DNA from: an uncultured Xanthobacteraceae bacterium
Lineage (GTDB): Bacteria > Pseudomonadota > Alphaproteobacteria > Rhizobiales > Xanthobacteraceae
Assembly: GCA_955652925.1 (NCBI GenBank)
Contig: CATPCO010000316.1
Location: forward strand, 1-17,547
DNA: 17,547 bases
Direction: 5' to 3'
In this document: piece after piece, positions 1-6,718 of the stretch
Layout: each line of letters begins with the position of its first letter
Numbering within the stretch: position 1 is the stretch's first letter
Notes under the pieces: generated by a model
Databases searched by the model: none
Told to the model about the DNA's origin: nothing
What the model saw: the letters and a program-made list of their open reading frames with translations, nothing else
Program-made: the position numbers and the translations under genes

Positions 1-104
1 CGATATTGGCGCGCCTTGGAGGTCGCGTTTTCCGATGGCGCGCCTTGCCAAGCAGGGCTCGTCCAATGACGATAGCCGGTGTCCGCGCGCATGCGGGAGC
101 AATC

Positions 105-110
105 GGAGGT
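105..110 (+). promoter_or_regulatory. Shine-Dalgarno site deciding the start of the first acyl-CoA dehydrogenase
   Basis: GGAGGT lies three bases before a GTG at 114. It is the only strong Shine-Dalgarno match near the 5' end of this reading frame and favours the GTG over an ATG at 66 and a TTG at 6. The spacing is short, so the ATG at 66, which forms an ATGA with a TGA in another frame, remains possible. Confidence 0.45.
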
Positions 111-113
111 CGC

Positions 114-1178
114 GTGAACGAAAGCTGTGACATTGTCGCGGAGACCGCGCGCCGCATTTTTGCCGATCTGGGCGAACCCCGTACCGTTAACCGTCTCGAT
201 GACGAAGACTGGAAGGCGGAGCTCTGGCGCGCACTCGTCGAAGCCGGCCTCGCGCTGGCTTGGGTTCCGGAGCAGCACGGCGGGGCAGGGGCGGGACTGG
301 CGGACGGGTTCGCAATCATTCGCGTCGGCGGGCAATTTGCGGCAGCGGTTCCCCTTGCCGACACATTGCTCGCGGGATGGCTGCTTTCTTGCGCCGGAAT
401 TTCGTCGCCTGCCGAAGCGATGACGGTCGCGCCCATGCGGCCGGGAGACCGGGTGACTCTGCACAAGGACGGCAGCTTGAGTGGGCGCGCGCGCGGCGTC
501 TCATTCGCGCAGGACGCCTCCAAGCTTGCGGTGCTGGTTGATGCCGCCGGAGCAGCCTGCGTTGCTCTAGTCGAGACCGCGGCATGCCGTCTCGCTCCTG
601 GACGCAATCTTGCGGGCGACCCTCTTGATGCCGTGACGTTCGACGGCGCGAGGCCGATTCATCTCGCCCCCGCTCCCAAGGATTTTGATCAGACCTCATT
701 GCTGCTGATGGGAGCGACGGCGCGCAGCGTCGCGATTTCCGGCGCCCTCGAATCGGCTCTCGATCTGACGGTGCAATATGCGAACGAGCGGGTCGCCTTT
801 GAGCGGCCCATTGCCAAGTTTCAGGCGGTGCAGCACAGCCTCGCGCGGCTTGCGGGCGAAGTGGCGGCCGCCATGACGGCCTCCGGCTCGGCTGCGGATG
901 CAATCGCGCAGGCGGAGAGCTTTGATGATGGAGCCTTCCTCGAAGCCGCCGCCGCAAAGATCCGCTGTGCCGAAGCCGCGCAGGAAGGTGCCGCCATCGC
1001 GCATCAGGTACATGGCGCAATCGGCTTCACCAAAGAGCACGTGCTGCACCGCTTCACACTGCGCATGCTCTCGTGGCGGGACGATTTCGGAAATGAGAGC
1101 CACTGGGCGGCAGCACTCGGAAGCCGCGTAGCCGCACGCGGGGGCGACGAACTCTGGCCTCTTCTCGCCTCGCGCTGA
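114..1178 (+). CDS. Acyl-CoA dehydrogenase family protein, probably a non-catalytic or atypical subunit
   Basis: The product is about 354 residues, close to the short class of bacterial acyl-CoA dehydrogenases. The N-terminal helical domain has the segment WVPEQHGGAGAG. The C-terminal domain has AFERPIAKFQAVQH and HQVHGAIGFTKEH (residues about 297-309), both family signatures that contact FAD and the partner subunit. These flavoenzymes oxidise acyl-CoA to enoyl-CoA in the cytoplasm. By eye alignment, neither position that carries the catalytic Glu in the family is Glu here: the helix-G position reads MGATARS and the C-terminal loop reads FGNES. This resembles the small subunits of heteromeric enzymes such as FadE27 and FadE29. 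GTG 114 is preferred because GGAGGT precedes it and it gives a normal N-terminus; ATG 66 is the alternative. Its substrate cannot be told from sequence. Confidence 0.88.
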   Translation: MNESCDIVAETARRIFADLGEPRTVNRLDDEDWKAELWRALVEAGLALAWVPEQHGGAGAGLADGFAIIRVGGQFAAAVPLADTLLAGWLLSCAGISSPAEAMTVAPMRPGDRVTLHKDGSLSGRARGVSFAQDASKLAVLVDAAGAACVALVETAACRLAPGRNLAGDPLDAVTFDGARPIHLAPAPKDFDQTSLLLMGATARSVAISGALESALDLTVQYANERVAFERPIAKFQAVQHSLARLAGEVAAAMTASGSAADAIAQAESFDDGAFLEAAAAKIRCAEAAQEGAAIAHQVHGAIGFTKEHVLHRFTLRMLSWRDDFGNESHWAAALGSRVAARGGDELWPLLASR

Positions 1179-1402
1179 GCGAGCCCGCGAGCACGCAACG
1201 GTGAGCGCGTCGCGCTTCGTGGCGAAAGTGCAACAGGCGTCGCAAGATCGGCGGAGTGAAGCTCAAATTCAGTGCATCAAGCGTTGCGGGCAGGTCCGCG
1301 ATCCCATTACCGTGATAATCGCGATTCGCCCGCTGCAATCGCCAATGCGCAAGGGATTATTAACACGGTCCACCCTTTAATGAGTGGCGCTGGGGGGCTC
1401 TT

Positions 1403-1663
1403 ATGTCGAGCAAGTACAATCCAATTCACGCCGCCGCGTGGGGAATTGCTGCGGGCTTCATTCTATTTGCCGTCACCGTCGTTCGCTCCGGGAGCTGGTG
1501 GCCGAATCCTGCCATCTCGGAACTGGGCCTGAAAATCCTCATTCTCACGTCAGCTCTCTTCGCCATCACTGCGGTCGTCAAAAACCGGCTGATTGAGCGC
1601 AATCTCAAAGAAGAGCGAGCGAGGCGCGCATCGAAATACCGGCGCATGTACAGCTCGATGTGA
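1403..1663 (+). CDS. Small two-helix membrane protein of unknown function
   Basis: This 86-residue ORF looks real: it has two clean hydrophobic segments (about residues 10-28 and 42-60) separated by a short polar loop with SGSWWPNP. A strongly basic tail follows from residue 61 to the end, rich in Arg and Lys, which should stay in the cytoplasm. A G-run (GGGGGG at 1392-1397) lies upstream of the ATG and could act as a weak ribosome binding site. I do not recognise a named family. The 224 bases between it and the upstream dehydrogenase show no gene and no convincing promoter. It is convergent with the DUF2442 gene downstream. It could be an ordinary inner-membrane hypothetical protein; no function is proposed. 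Confidence 0.6.
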   Translation: MSSKYNPIHAAAWGIAAGFILFAVTVVRSGSWWPNPAISELGLKILILTSALFAITAVVKNRLIERNLKEERARRASKYRRMYSSM

Positions 1664-1689
1664 GCTGCCAGGGCGCGCTTTGCCTCGCC

Positions 1690-1962
1690 TCACTCGGCTG
1701 CGTCCTTGCGATGCAGCAGCCCCGCTTTTTTCATATCATCATGTAACGCAATCGGGTCCCAATCGTACCCATTCGGCCAGGTCAAAGCGCCATCTTCAAT
1801 GAAGACACGAGCAAAGTAGCCGGGGTCCTTCAACGGCGCCGCCATCGGTCCGGTTTTGTCCGCGATGAATTCAAAATCCTGGACGCTGGCGGTTCCATCG
1901 GAAAACTCAATTTCAAGTTTGAAGTTGCCCAGATATTGGACAGCAACGACGTCAATCATCAT
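1690..1962 (-). CDS. DUF2442 domain protein
   Basis: The 90-residue product matches the DUF2442 pattern: an N-terminal MIDVVAVQYLGNFKLEIEFSDG beta-hairpin segment (slightly shortened here to MIDVVAVQYL... FSDG), a central PLKDPGYFARVFIEDG, and the hallmark TWPNGYDWDP at residues 61-70. DUF2442 proteins are small, of unknown biochemical function, and very often encoded directly after a DUF4160 gene; the pair has been suggested to behave like a toxin-antitoxin module, without proof that I know of. The start at 1962 is chosen because its ATG forms an ATGA overlap with the stop of the upstream DUF4160 frame and because homology begins here; the frame stays open upstream to 2049 but that part is shadow. 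The gene is AT-richer than its neighbours. Confidence 0.85.
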   Translation of the reverse strand: MMIDVVAVQYLGNFKLEIEFSDGTASVQDFEFIADKTGPMAAPLKDPGYFARVFIEDGALTWPNGYDWDPIALHDDMKKAGLLHRKDAAE

Positions 1963-2219
1963 TCCAGACCTTCTATCCATTCGAGCTGCTGGTTGGTTCG
2001 CGCGGCCATCCAATTTCGCATAAGCGCGTCTCGCCGCAATTGCGTCCATTCCTTTACGAGTCGAGTAACAGTCGGGGGTAGCCGGCCGTCTATAATCGCT
2101 CCATCCTCGACCCGAACCCGCGCCCGGAATTACTGATATCGTACATGAAAGTGTGGTGGATCGTGGTCATTGAAAAACATCCGGACTGCAATTCCGAGAA
2201 AGTACGCAATCGTGGGCAC
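1959..2219 (-). pseudogene. DUF4160 protein gene interrupted by one in-frame stop codon
   Basis: Reading the minus strand from a GTG at 2219 gives MPTIAYFLGIAVRMFF, then NDHDPPHFHVRYQ, then TAA at 2132-2130, and continues in the same frame as FRARVRVEDGAIIDGRLPP and a helical tail ending WIEGLE before TGA at 1961-1959. The MPTI start, the DPPHFHVRY motif and the GRLPP turn are typical of DUF4160. The whole frame is 87 codons, a normal length, so a single nonsense change (for example GAA to TAA at codon 30) explains the break. AGGA precedes the GTG by about six bases. The stop overlaps the DUF2442 start as ATGA, so the two were a coupled pair. A sequencing error is the other explanation. No internal start rescues the C-terminal half convincingly. 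Confidence 0.8.
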
Positions 2220-2376
2220 AATCGGTCCTGTACAGCTTGCATCTGCGTAGGCTAAGGCTAAGGCTGGCATACCAGTTCAAACCCTCCCACCCCACGATGC
2301 GCTGTTGAGCTAGGTCTACCGATGCCTACGACTGCGCTCACCCCGGATCGTGCCAGTTAGTTGCAAGTCGAGAACC

Positions 2377-3537
2377 GTGTCAGCAACCCTGCGCTTCGAC
2401 CAGATCCGGCTGCCGCCCGAGTGCGAGGAGCTGCGGCGCGAAGTGCGCGCATTCATTGCGCAGGAGATTGCCGCGGGCACCTTCGATCCAACCCAGCCGC
2501 GTCATGGCGATCTGCATAATGCCGGATTGAGCCGCCGCATCGGCGCCAAGGGCTGGATCGGGATGACCTGGCCGAAAAAATACGGCGGCCATGAGCGCAG
2601 CTTTCTCGAACGCTACCTCGTCACGGAAGAATTCCGGGTGGCCAATGCCCCGGTGCGCCTGCACTTTGTCGCCGATCGTCAGAGCGGGCCCATCCTCCTC
2701 AAATACGCGCCTGAGCGCGTCAAGATGGACATTCTTCCGCGCATCTGCCGGGGCGAGCTGTGCTTCGTCATTGGAATGAGCGAGCCGGGCTCTGGCTCCG
2801 ATCTGTTTGCTGCCAAGACGCGCGCGACGAAAACGAACGGCGGCTGGCTGATCAACGGCAGCAAGGTCTGGACCAGCAATGCGCATCTCGCCGATTACAT
2901 GCTCGGCCTGTTTCGCACTTCGCCCGCGACGAAGGAGAATCGCCGGCACGGCTTGACTCAGTTTCTCGTTGCTATGAAAACGCCGGGCATCCGCGTCAAT
3001 CCGATTTATCAGATGACGGGCGAGCACGACTTCAATGAGGTAGTGTTCGAGGATGCGTTTGTGCCGGACGATCATGTGCTGGGCGAGATCGATGCGGCCT
3101 GGAAGCAGGCGACAAGCGAGCTTGCCTATGAGCGAAGCGGACCGGAGCGGTTCCTGGAGACGTTCTACGTCCTCAACGAGCTCGTGCGCGCGGCTGGGCC
3201 GAAGCCCGATGTAAGAACGGCCGAAGGTATTGGGCGGCTGCTCGCGCAGCTGCATACGCTGCGGCGCATGTCCGTTTCAGTCAACGGCATGCTGGCGAAG
3301 GGACAGGAGCCGGTGATCGAAGGCTCGCTGGTCAAGGATCTCGGCACGGCGTGGGAGCAGAAATTGCCCGCGCGCGTGCGCGAGCTCGCCGCCTTCCTTG
3401 AACCGGAGGCCACAAATCGTACCGCGCTGGAGGAGCAGATCGCCTACGCCACCATGATTGCTCCCAAGCTTACCATTCAAGGCGGCACGACCGAGATCCT
3501 GCGCGGCATCATCGCGCGCGGGCTTGGGCTGCGGTGA
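2377..3537 (+). CDS. Acyl-CoA dehydrogenase (catalytic-type, helix-G glutamate)
   Basis: The product is about 386 residues, the usual size of a full acyl-CoA dehydrogenase. From N to C it shows the helical domain with WIGMTWPKKYGG, the FAD/substrate beta-domain with IGMSEPGSGSDL and WLINGSKVWTSNAHLAD, and the C-terminal helical domain ending GGTTEILRGIIARGLGL. The C-terminal loop has Gly where medium-chain enzymes carry Glu, but ELAYERSG (Glu codon at 3130-3132) puts a Glu at the helix-G position used by isovaleryl-CoA and long-chain dehydrogenases and by FadE26-type subunits. It should therefore be catalytically competent. GTG 2377 is chosen because the family N-terminus begins at SATLRFDQIRLPPE; a GTG at 2350 would add nine unrelated residues. 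The stop overlaps a GTG of the crotonase frame, so the two are probably co-transcribed. Confidence 0.93.
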   Translation: MSATLRFDQIRLPPECEELRREVRAFIAQEIAAGTFDPTQPRHGDLHNAGLSRRIGAKGWIGMTWPKKYGGHERSFLERYLVTEEFRVANAPVRLHFVADRQSGPILLKYAPERVKMDILPRICRGELCFVIGMSEPGSGSDLFAAKTRATKTNGGWLINGSKVWTSNAHLADYMLGLFRTSPATKENRRHGLTQFLVAMKTPGIRVNPIYQMTGEHDFNEVVFEDAFVPDDHVLGEIDAAWKQATSELAYERSGPERFLETFYVLNELVRAAGPKPDVRTAEGIGRLLAQLHTLRRMSVSVNGMLAKGQEPVIEGSLVKDLGTAWEQKLPARVRELAAFLEPEATNRTALEEQIAYATMIAPKLTIQGGTTEILRGIIARGLGLR

Positions 3538-3550
3538 CTGCCAATCGCGC

Positions 3551-3555
3551 GAGGA
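3551..3555 (+). promoter_or_regulatory. Shine-Dalgarno site deciding the crotonase start
   Basis: GAGGA lies five bases before the ATG at 3561. The alternative GTG at 3534 overlaps the upstream stop as GTGA but has no comparable site in front of it, so the ATG is preferred. Confidence 0.5.
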
Positions 3556-3560
3556 CCAGC

Positions 3561-4355
3561 ATGGGACCCTGCAAGGATATCGGTGTCGAGACCTCAGGAT
3601 TTGTGAGTCTGATCGAAATTCGACGGCCGCCGCACAATTTCTTCGACGTGAGCCTCATCGGCGAGATCGGCGATGCCATGGACGCGCTCGATGCGGACCC
3701 GAGCTGCCGCGCTATTGTGCTCGCCTCGCAAGGCAGCGCGTTCTGCGCCGGAGCGAATTTCGGCGATGGCAGAACGCTTGATGCCCAAGGCCAGCGGCCG
3801 GGCGAACGGGACCAGCCCGTGCGCCATCTCTACCGGGAAGCCGTGCGGCTCTTTCGCAACAAGAAGCCCATTATCGCGGCCGTCCATGGGGCAGCCGTTG
3901 GGGGCGGTTTTGGCCTCGCGCTTGTCGCCGATTTCCGCGTGACGTGTCCGCAGGCGCGCTTTAGCGCAAATTTCACGCGGCTTGGTTTTCACCCCGGTTT
4001 CGGGCTCACGGTGACGCTGCCCGAAGTGATCGGAAAAACCAAGGCGGAGCTCTTGTTCTTGACGAGCAGGCGTATCACCGGCGAAGAGGCCTACCGCATC
4101 GGGCTTGCCGACGTGCTCGTTGCGCAGGAGGAAGTCCGCGCCGCGGCGCAGAAGCTTGCAGCCGAGATCGCGGAGAATGCGCCGCTCGGGGTGCTTGCAA
4201 CCCGTGCCAGCCTCCGCGCCGATCTCGCCGAACGTGTTCACAAGGCGACCGAGCATGAACTCGAGCAGCAGACAAGGCTCCGCACGACCGCCGACTTCAA
4301 GGAAGGCGTCAAGGCCATGGCTGAGCGCCGCACGCCGAACTTTATCGGGAGCTGA
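3561..4355 (+). CDS. Enoyl-CoA hydratase/isomerase (crotonase) family protein lacking both hydratase glutamates
   Basis: The product is about 264 residues, normal for a crotonase. The CoA-binding and oxyanion-hole motifs are present: GSAFCAGANF (about residues 58-67) and AAVHGAAVGGGFGLAL (about 106-121). In classical enoyl-CoA hydratase the two catalytic glutamates follow the GGG turn (GGGCE) and lie in the QPE motif. Here the equivalent residues read as Gly118 (GGGFG) and Phe138 (SANFTRLGF). The protein is therefore unlikely to hydrate enoyl-CoA by the standard mechanism. It may be an isomerase, hydrolase or lyase of the superfamily, or use other acids; Glu155 in TLPEVIG is one candidate, which I cannot confirm. 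It follows the catalytic acyl-CoA dehydrogenase closely and probably acts on the same CoA thioester. Confidence 0.9.
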   Translation: MGPCKDIGVETSGFVSLIEIRRPPHNFFDVSLIGEIGDAMDALDADPSCRAIVLASQGSAFCAGANFGDGRTLDAQGQRPGERDQPVRHLYREAVRLFRNKKPIIAAVHGAAVGGGFGLALVADFRVTCPQARFSANFTRLGFHPGFGLTVTLPEVIGKTKAELLFLTSRRITGEEAYRIGLADVLVAQEEVRAAAQKLAAEIAENAPLGVLATRASLRADLAERVHKATEHELEQQTRLRTTADFKEGVKAMAERRTPNFIGS

Positions 4356-4404
4356 CAGCAGCGCCGCTGCGCTCGAGTTAGGAGCATTTCGACCTCTGCT
4401 CGAG

Positions 4405-4426
4405 GTGCGGCCCTCGTGCGGCCCTC
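4405..4426 (+). repeat. Tandem direct duplication of 11 bp
   Basis: GTGCGGCCCTC occurs twice back to back between the crotonase and VOC genes. The copies are identical. Nothing suggests a function; it may be a recent slippage product or affect leader structure of the VOC gene. Confidence 0.75.
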
Positions 4427-4504
4427 TTTCGAAAATGAACCTGGAAGGTGTAGAATTGGGGCCAACGCGTCGCAAGCGTAATCACCGCCATCAGGAGCCC
4501 CCCC

Positions 4505-5467
4505 ATGACCCAGATCCGCTCTCTTGCGCAGCCCGTACATCGACGCCCCGGCGAGCTTGGGGTGCACTCGCTTGACCTGTTCAATTTCTTTGTCCCCGAC
4601 GCGAACGATGCCAAGAAATTCTACAGCTGTTTCGGTCTCGATGTGCGGGAGGAAGAAAACAAGCTCAACATCTATACCCAAGGACATCCTCACCGCTGGG
4701 GCTCGGTCGTCGAGGGTCCGCACAAGAAGCTCAATTTCATTTCATTCGGCTGCTTCGAAGATGACTTTGCGCGTTTTCGCGAACGGCTCAGCACGCGGCG
4801 CATTGATCTCCTTGACGCTCCGGCGGGCTTCGAGTCGAACGGGCTGTGGTTTCGCGACTGCGACGGCACGTTGCTTGAAATCCGGGTCGCGGAAAAGTCG
4901 TCTCCCAACGAGAAATCGCCGGTCGATAACCCGCCGGGAACCGTGGGCAAGGCGAATGCGCCGGCAAGAAGCCGGGTGCCGTTCATCCGGCCGCGGCGAC
5001 TCGCGCACATCCTCGTCTTCACGCGCGATATTGCGAAGACCATCGATTTCTACCGGAACGTCCTCGGGCTGCGCTTGTCGGACCGCTCCGGCGACATGAT
5101 CGCATTCATGCATGGCGTTCACGGCAGCGATCATCACATGATCGCATTCGTCCGTTCCGATGCACCAGGGCTGCATCATCTGAGCTGGGATGTCGGATCG
5201 ATTCAGGAGATCGGGCTTGGCGCCATGCAAATGGCGGACAAGGGATTTCGCGCCGGCTGGGGACTCGGCCGCCACGTGCTGGGCTCCAACTATTTCCATT
5301 ATGTGCGCGATCCGTGGGGCAGCTATGCGGAGTATTCCTCCGACATCGACTACATCCCCGTCGACCAGGATTGGGAAAGCGGTGATTACCCGCCCGAGGA
5401 CTCATTCTATGTCTGGGGTCCAAACCCGCCGGAGGATTTTGCCTTCAATCATGAGGCTCGTTCTTAG
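4505..5467 (+). CDS. Two-domain VOC protein, type I extradiol dioxygenase-like
   Basis: The 320-residue product has two vicinal-oxygen-chelate modules, the layout of type I extradiol ring-cleavage dioxygenases such as BphC and HsaC, which open catechol-like rings with Fe(II). The first module (about 18-130) has no obvious metal site, as usual. The second (about 163-285) offers the expected 2-His-1-Glu set: His168 in RRLAHILVF, His224 or His225 in GLHHLSWDV, and Glu276 in GSYAEYSSD. GRHVLGSNYFHYVRDPWG carries the conserved second-sphere His region. The tail DQDWESGDYPPEDSFYVWGP is shared with a subgroup often annotated only as VOC family. AGGAG at 4493-4497 sits seven bases before the ATG. It overlaps the convergent gene downstream by four bases. 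Ring cleavage is inferred from the ligand pattern; the substrate is unknown. Confidence 0.85.
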   Translation: MTQIRSLAQPVHRRPGELGVHSLDLFNFFVPDANDAKKFYSCFGLDVREEENKLNIYTQGHPHRWGSVVEGPHKKLNFISFGCFEDDFARFRERLSTRRIDLLDAPAGFESNGLWFRDCDGTLLEIRVAEKSSPNEKSPVDNPPGTVGKANAPARSRVPFIRPRRLAHILVFTRDIAKTIDFYRNVLGLRLSDRSGDMIAFMHGVHGSDHHMIAFVRSDAPGLHHLSWDVGSIQEIGLGAMQMADKGFRAGWGLGRHVLGSNYFHYVRDPWGSYAEYSSDIDYIPVDQDWESGDYPPEDSFYVWGPNPPEDFAFNHEARS

Positions 5468-5937
5468 GACGCGGGGGGTTTATCATCTTGCTCGGGTTTT
5501 TTCGTGTGGCCGAGCCATTCCCTCGCGAGCGCAGCACCGAGCAGAGCAACGGCAGCGAGTGAGGCGGCTCTGCGCCAGCCGATCGTCTGCGCGATCTGAT
5601 GCCCGATCGCCAGTAAACCTGGATCGATCAGGCTGGCCTCGGCAGCCGCGCGCCTGCGCAGTTCCAGCTCGAGGCGGGCGCGCTTGATGTTGCCGCGGCG
5701 GATCGTGGCACAAGCAATACCTGCAATTACAGCCAGGAGAACGAAGAATCCGCCAAGCAGCGATGCGGCCACGACGCTGTCATACCGGTCGGCGAGCCAA
5801 ACGAATGCAGCGATGAGGAGAAAGATGAGCGCGAGCGCAGCACCAAGGACTGCTGCCGCCCCCCACATTACGACTGCTGCGCCCAGCCCCGTGCGGAGCT
5901 GGGCGTTCAGCGCCAATTGACGTAGCCACGCCTCCAT
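5464..5937 (-). CDS. Phage holin family (holin-X-like) membrane protein
   Basis: The 157-residue product has an N-terminal amphipathic stretch, two adjacent transmembrane segments (about residues 17-45 and 55-77, the second with GGFFVLLAVIAGIACA), a basic linker rich in Arg (RRGNIKRARLELELRRR), and a third weaker hydrophobic stretch near 125-140 (AASLAAVALLGAALA). This is the pattern of the actinobacterial holin-X/superfamily III proteins (also called phage holin family or YqjE-like). Such proteins are common in chromosomes without phages, usually next to a DUF883/YqjD-like gene, as here, and in enterobacteria belong to an envelope-stress-linked yqjDE arrangement. No lysis role is implied. 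Its last four bases overlap the convergent VOC gene. The upstream ribosome binding site is weak. Confidence 0.72.
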   Translation of the reverse strand: MEAWLRQLALNAQLRTGLGAAVVMWGAAAVLGAALALIFLLIAAFVWLADRYDSVVAASLLGGFFVLLAVIAGIACATIRRGNIKRARLELELRRRAAAEASLIDPGLLAIGHQIAQTIGWRRAASLAAVALLGAALAREWLGHTKKPEQDDKPPAS

Positions 5938-5976
5938 TTTGTTTCAGCGCGCGTACTTCATCGGCAGCGTTCCGAA

Positions 5977-6336
5977 TTAGCGCCGCCGGGTCGCGCCAAT
6001 CAGGAAGCCGATGCCGAAGGCGATCGCCAGAGTGGTATAGGGCCGTTTCTTCAGCGAGTCGTCGATCGCCTCGATGGCAGTATCGCTCACGTCGCGCGCA
6101 ACATTGATCGCGTCCTGACCTTTGGCGGCGGCATCCGAGACCACGCCTTCGATGTTCGAGCGGGCACGGTTCAACGCGGCCGTGCCTTTGAGTGCAAAAA
6201 CCTCGGACACCTGCTCCGCGAGTTGCTTGAAGTCGTTGCGCAACGCTTCAAGATCGGCCTGGATTTTGCCGCCGGCATCGGACAGCCCCTTGCTGCTGTC
6301 GCGTCCGGTTTCCCCGGTGGGGTGCGTGCTGGACAT
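5977..6336 (-). CDS. DUF883 (ElaB/YqjD-like) small membrane-anchored protein
   Basis: The product is 119 residues. After a hydrophilic start (MSSTHPTGETGRDSS) it is predicted to be one long charged helix with the family pattern ALRNDFKQLAEQVSEVF, then GQDAINVARDVSDTAIEAID, and it ends in a single C-terminal membrane helix with glycine repeats, TTLAIAFGIGFLIGATRRR. In E. coli the relatives YqjD and ElaB are tail-anchored proteins that bind ribosomes in stationary phase; whether that holds here is inference. The start at 6336 is chosen over one 14 codons earlier because GGGAG lies about eight bases before it. The holin-X-like gene starts 39 bases downstream, so the two probably form one transcript. 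It is divergent from ileS. Confidence 0.8.
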   Translation of the reverse strand: MSSTHPTGETGRDSSKGLSDAGGKIQADLEALRNDFKQLAEQVSEVFALKGTAALNRARSNIEGVVSDAAAKGQDAINVARDVSDTAIEAIDDSLKKRPYTTLAIAFGIGFLIGATRRR

Positions 6337-6718
6337 GCTATTGCTCCCTTGCGGGCAGAACATTCGCCGCGCGCCCAACTGAACGCAAGGGGAAAGTTCC
6401 TGCCCGGTCGCCAGGTGGCGCCCGATCCCTGCTGCTCATCCGCACCTTTTCGGTTGCCGGGCGATCTGCTAGAGCATGACCCCGAAAGTGGGAACCGGTT
6501 TTCGGAAAAAGATCATGCTCAAACAAAGAGCTAGGGCGGGATGATAATTCGAAGAAAAATCATCCCGCTCTAGGAACACCCCATGATGGCGTGTATTGCT
6601 TTTGCTCCTGTTCGAAAGCCGGTCATTCGATCAATTTGAGGCCCGGCTCCGCCGGCTTTTGTGAGCGGAGACCCGGGACGATCACACTCTCGCCATTCCG
6701 ATTTCATGTAAACCCGCC
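6337..6718. other. Intergenic region between DUF883 gene and ileS
   Basis: This 382-base stretch separates two divergent genes and shows no credible coding frame. Its middle is filled by the two-hairpin Hyphomicrobiales repeat at 6470-6572. The promoters of both flanking genes must lie here, but I could not pick convincing -35 and -10 boxes. No T-box-like leader is visible in front of ileS, and the ileS ATG has no clear Shine-Dalgarno site. Confidence 0.7.
6470..6572. repeat. Two-hairpin intergenic repeat typical of Hyphomicrobiales
   Basis: The first half has GAGCATGA (6472-6479) pairing perfectly with TCATGCTC (6513-6520). Inside it, CCGAAA (6482-6487) pairs with TTTCGG (6500-6505) around the palindrome AACCGGTT. 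The second half has a 14-base arm at 6532-6545 (TAGGGCGGGATGAT) matching 6559-6572 (ATCATCCCGCTCTA) with one G-T type mismatch and an A-rich loop. I recognise the first unit from memory as a sequence scattered between genes in Bradyrhizobium and Rhodopseudomonas relatives. It may act as a transcript hairpin or be a non-autonomous repeat; its role is not established to my knowledge. Confidence 0.85.

Noticed and set aside
1..69. Possible 3' end of an upstream gene ending in TGA at 67-69, forming ATGA with an ATG at 66
   Set aside because: Only 22 codons are visible (RYWRALEVAFSDGAPCQAGL and two more), with no recognisable motif; another frame stays open to 130, so the call is not supportable.
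1267..1345. Possible promoter (TTGCGG and GATAAT) for the small membrane ORF
   Set aside because: The spacing of about 24 bases between the boxes is too long for a normal promoter.
2250..2266. Short repeat of GGCTAA, about two and a half units
   Set aside because: Too short to distinguish from chance and not near a recognisable promoter or origin.
2266..2304. Stretch resembling the 3' end of a tRNA (GTTCAAACCC followed by CACCCCACGA), which could mark an integration site
   Set aside because: The T-stem does not pair, no CCA end or other arms are present, and no integrase is nearby.
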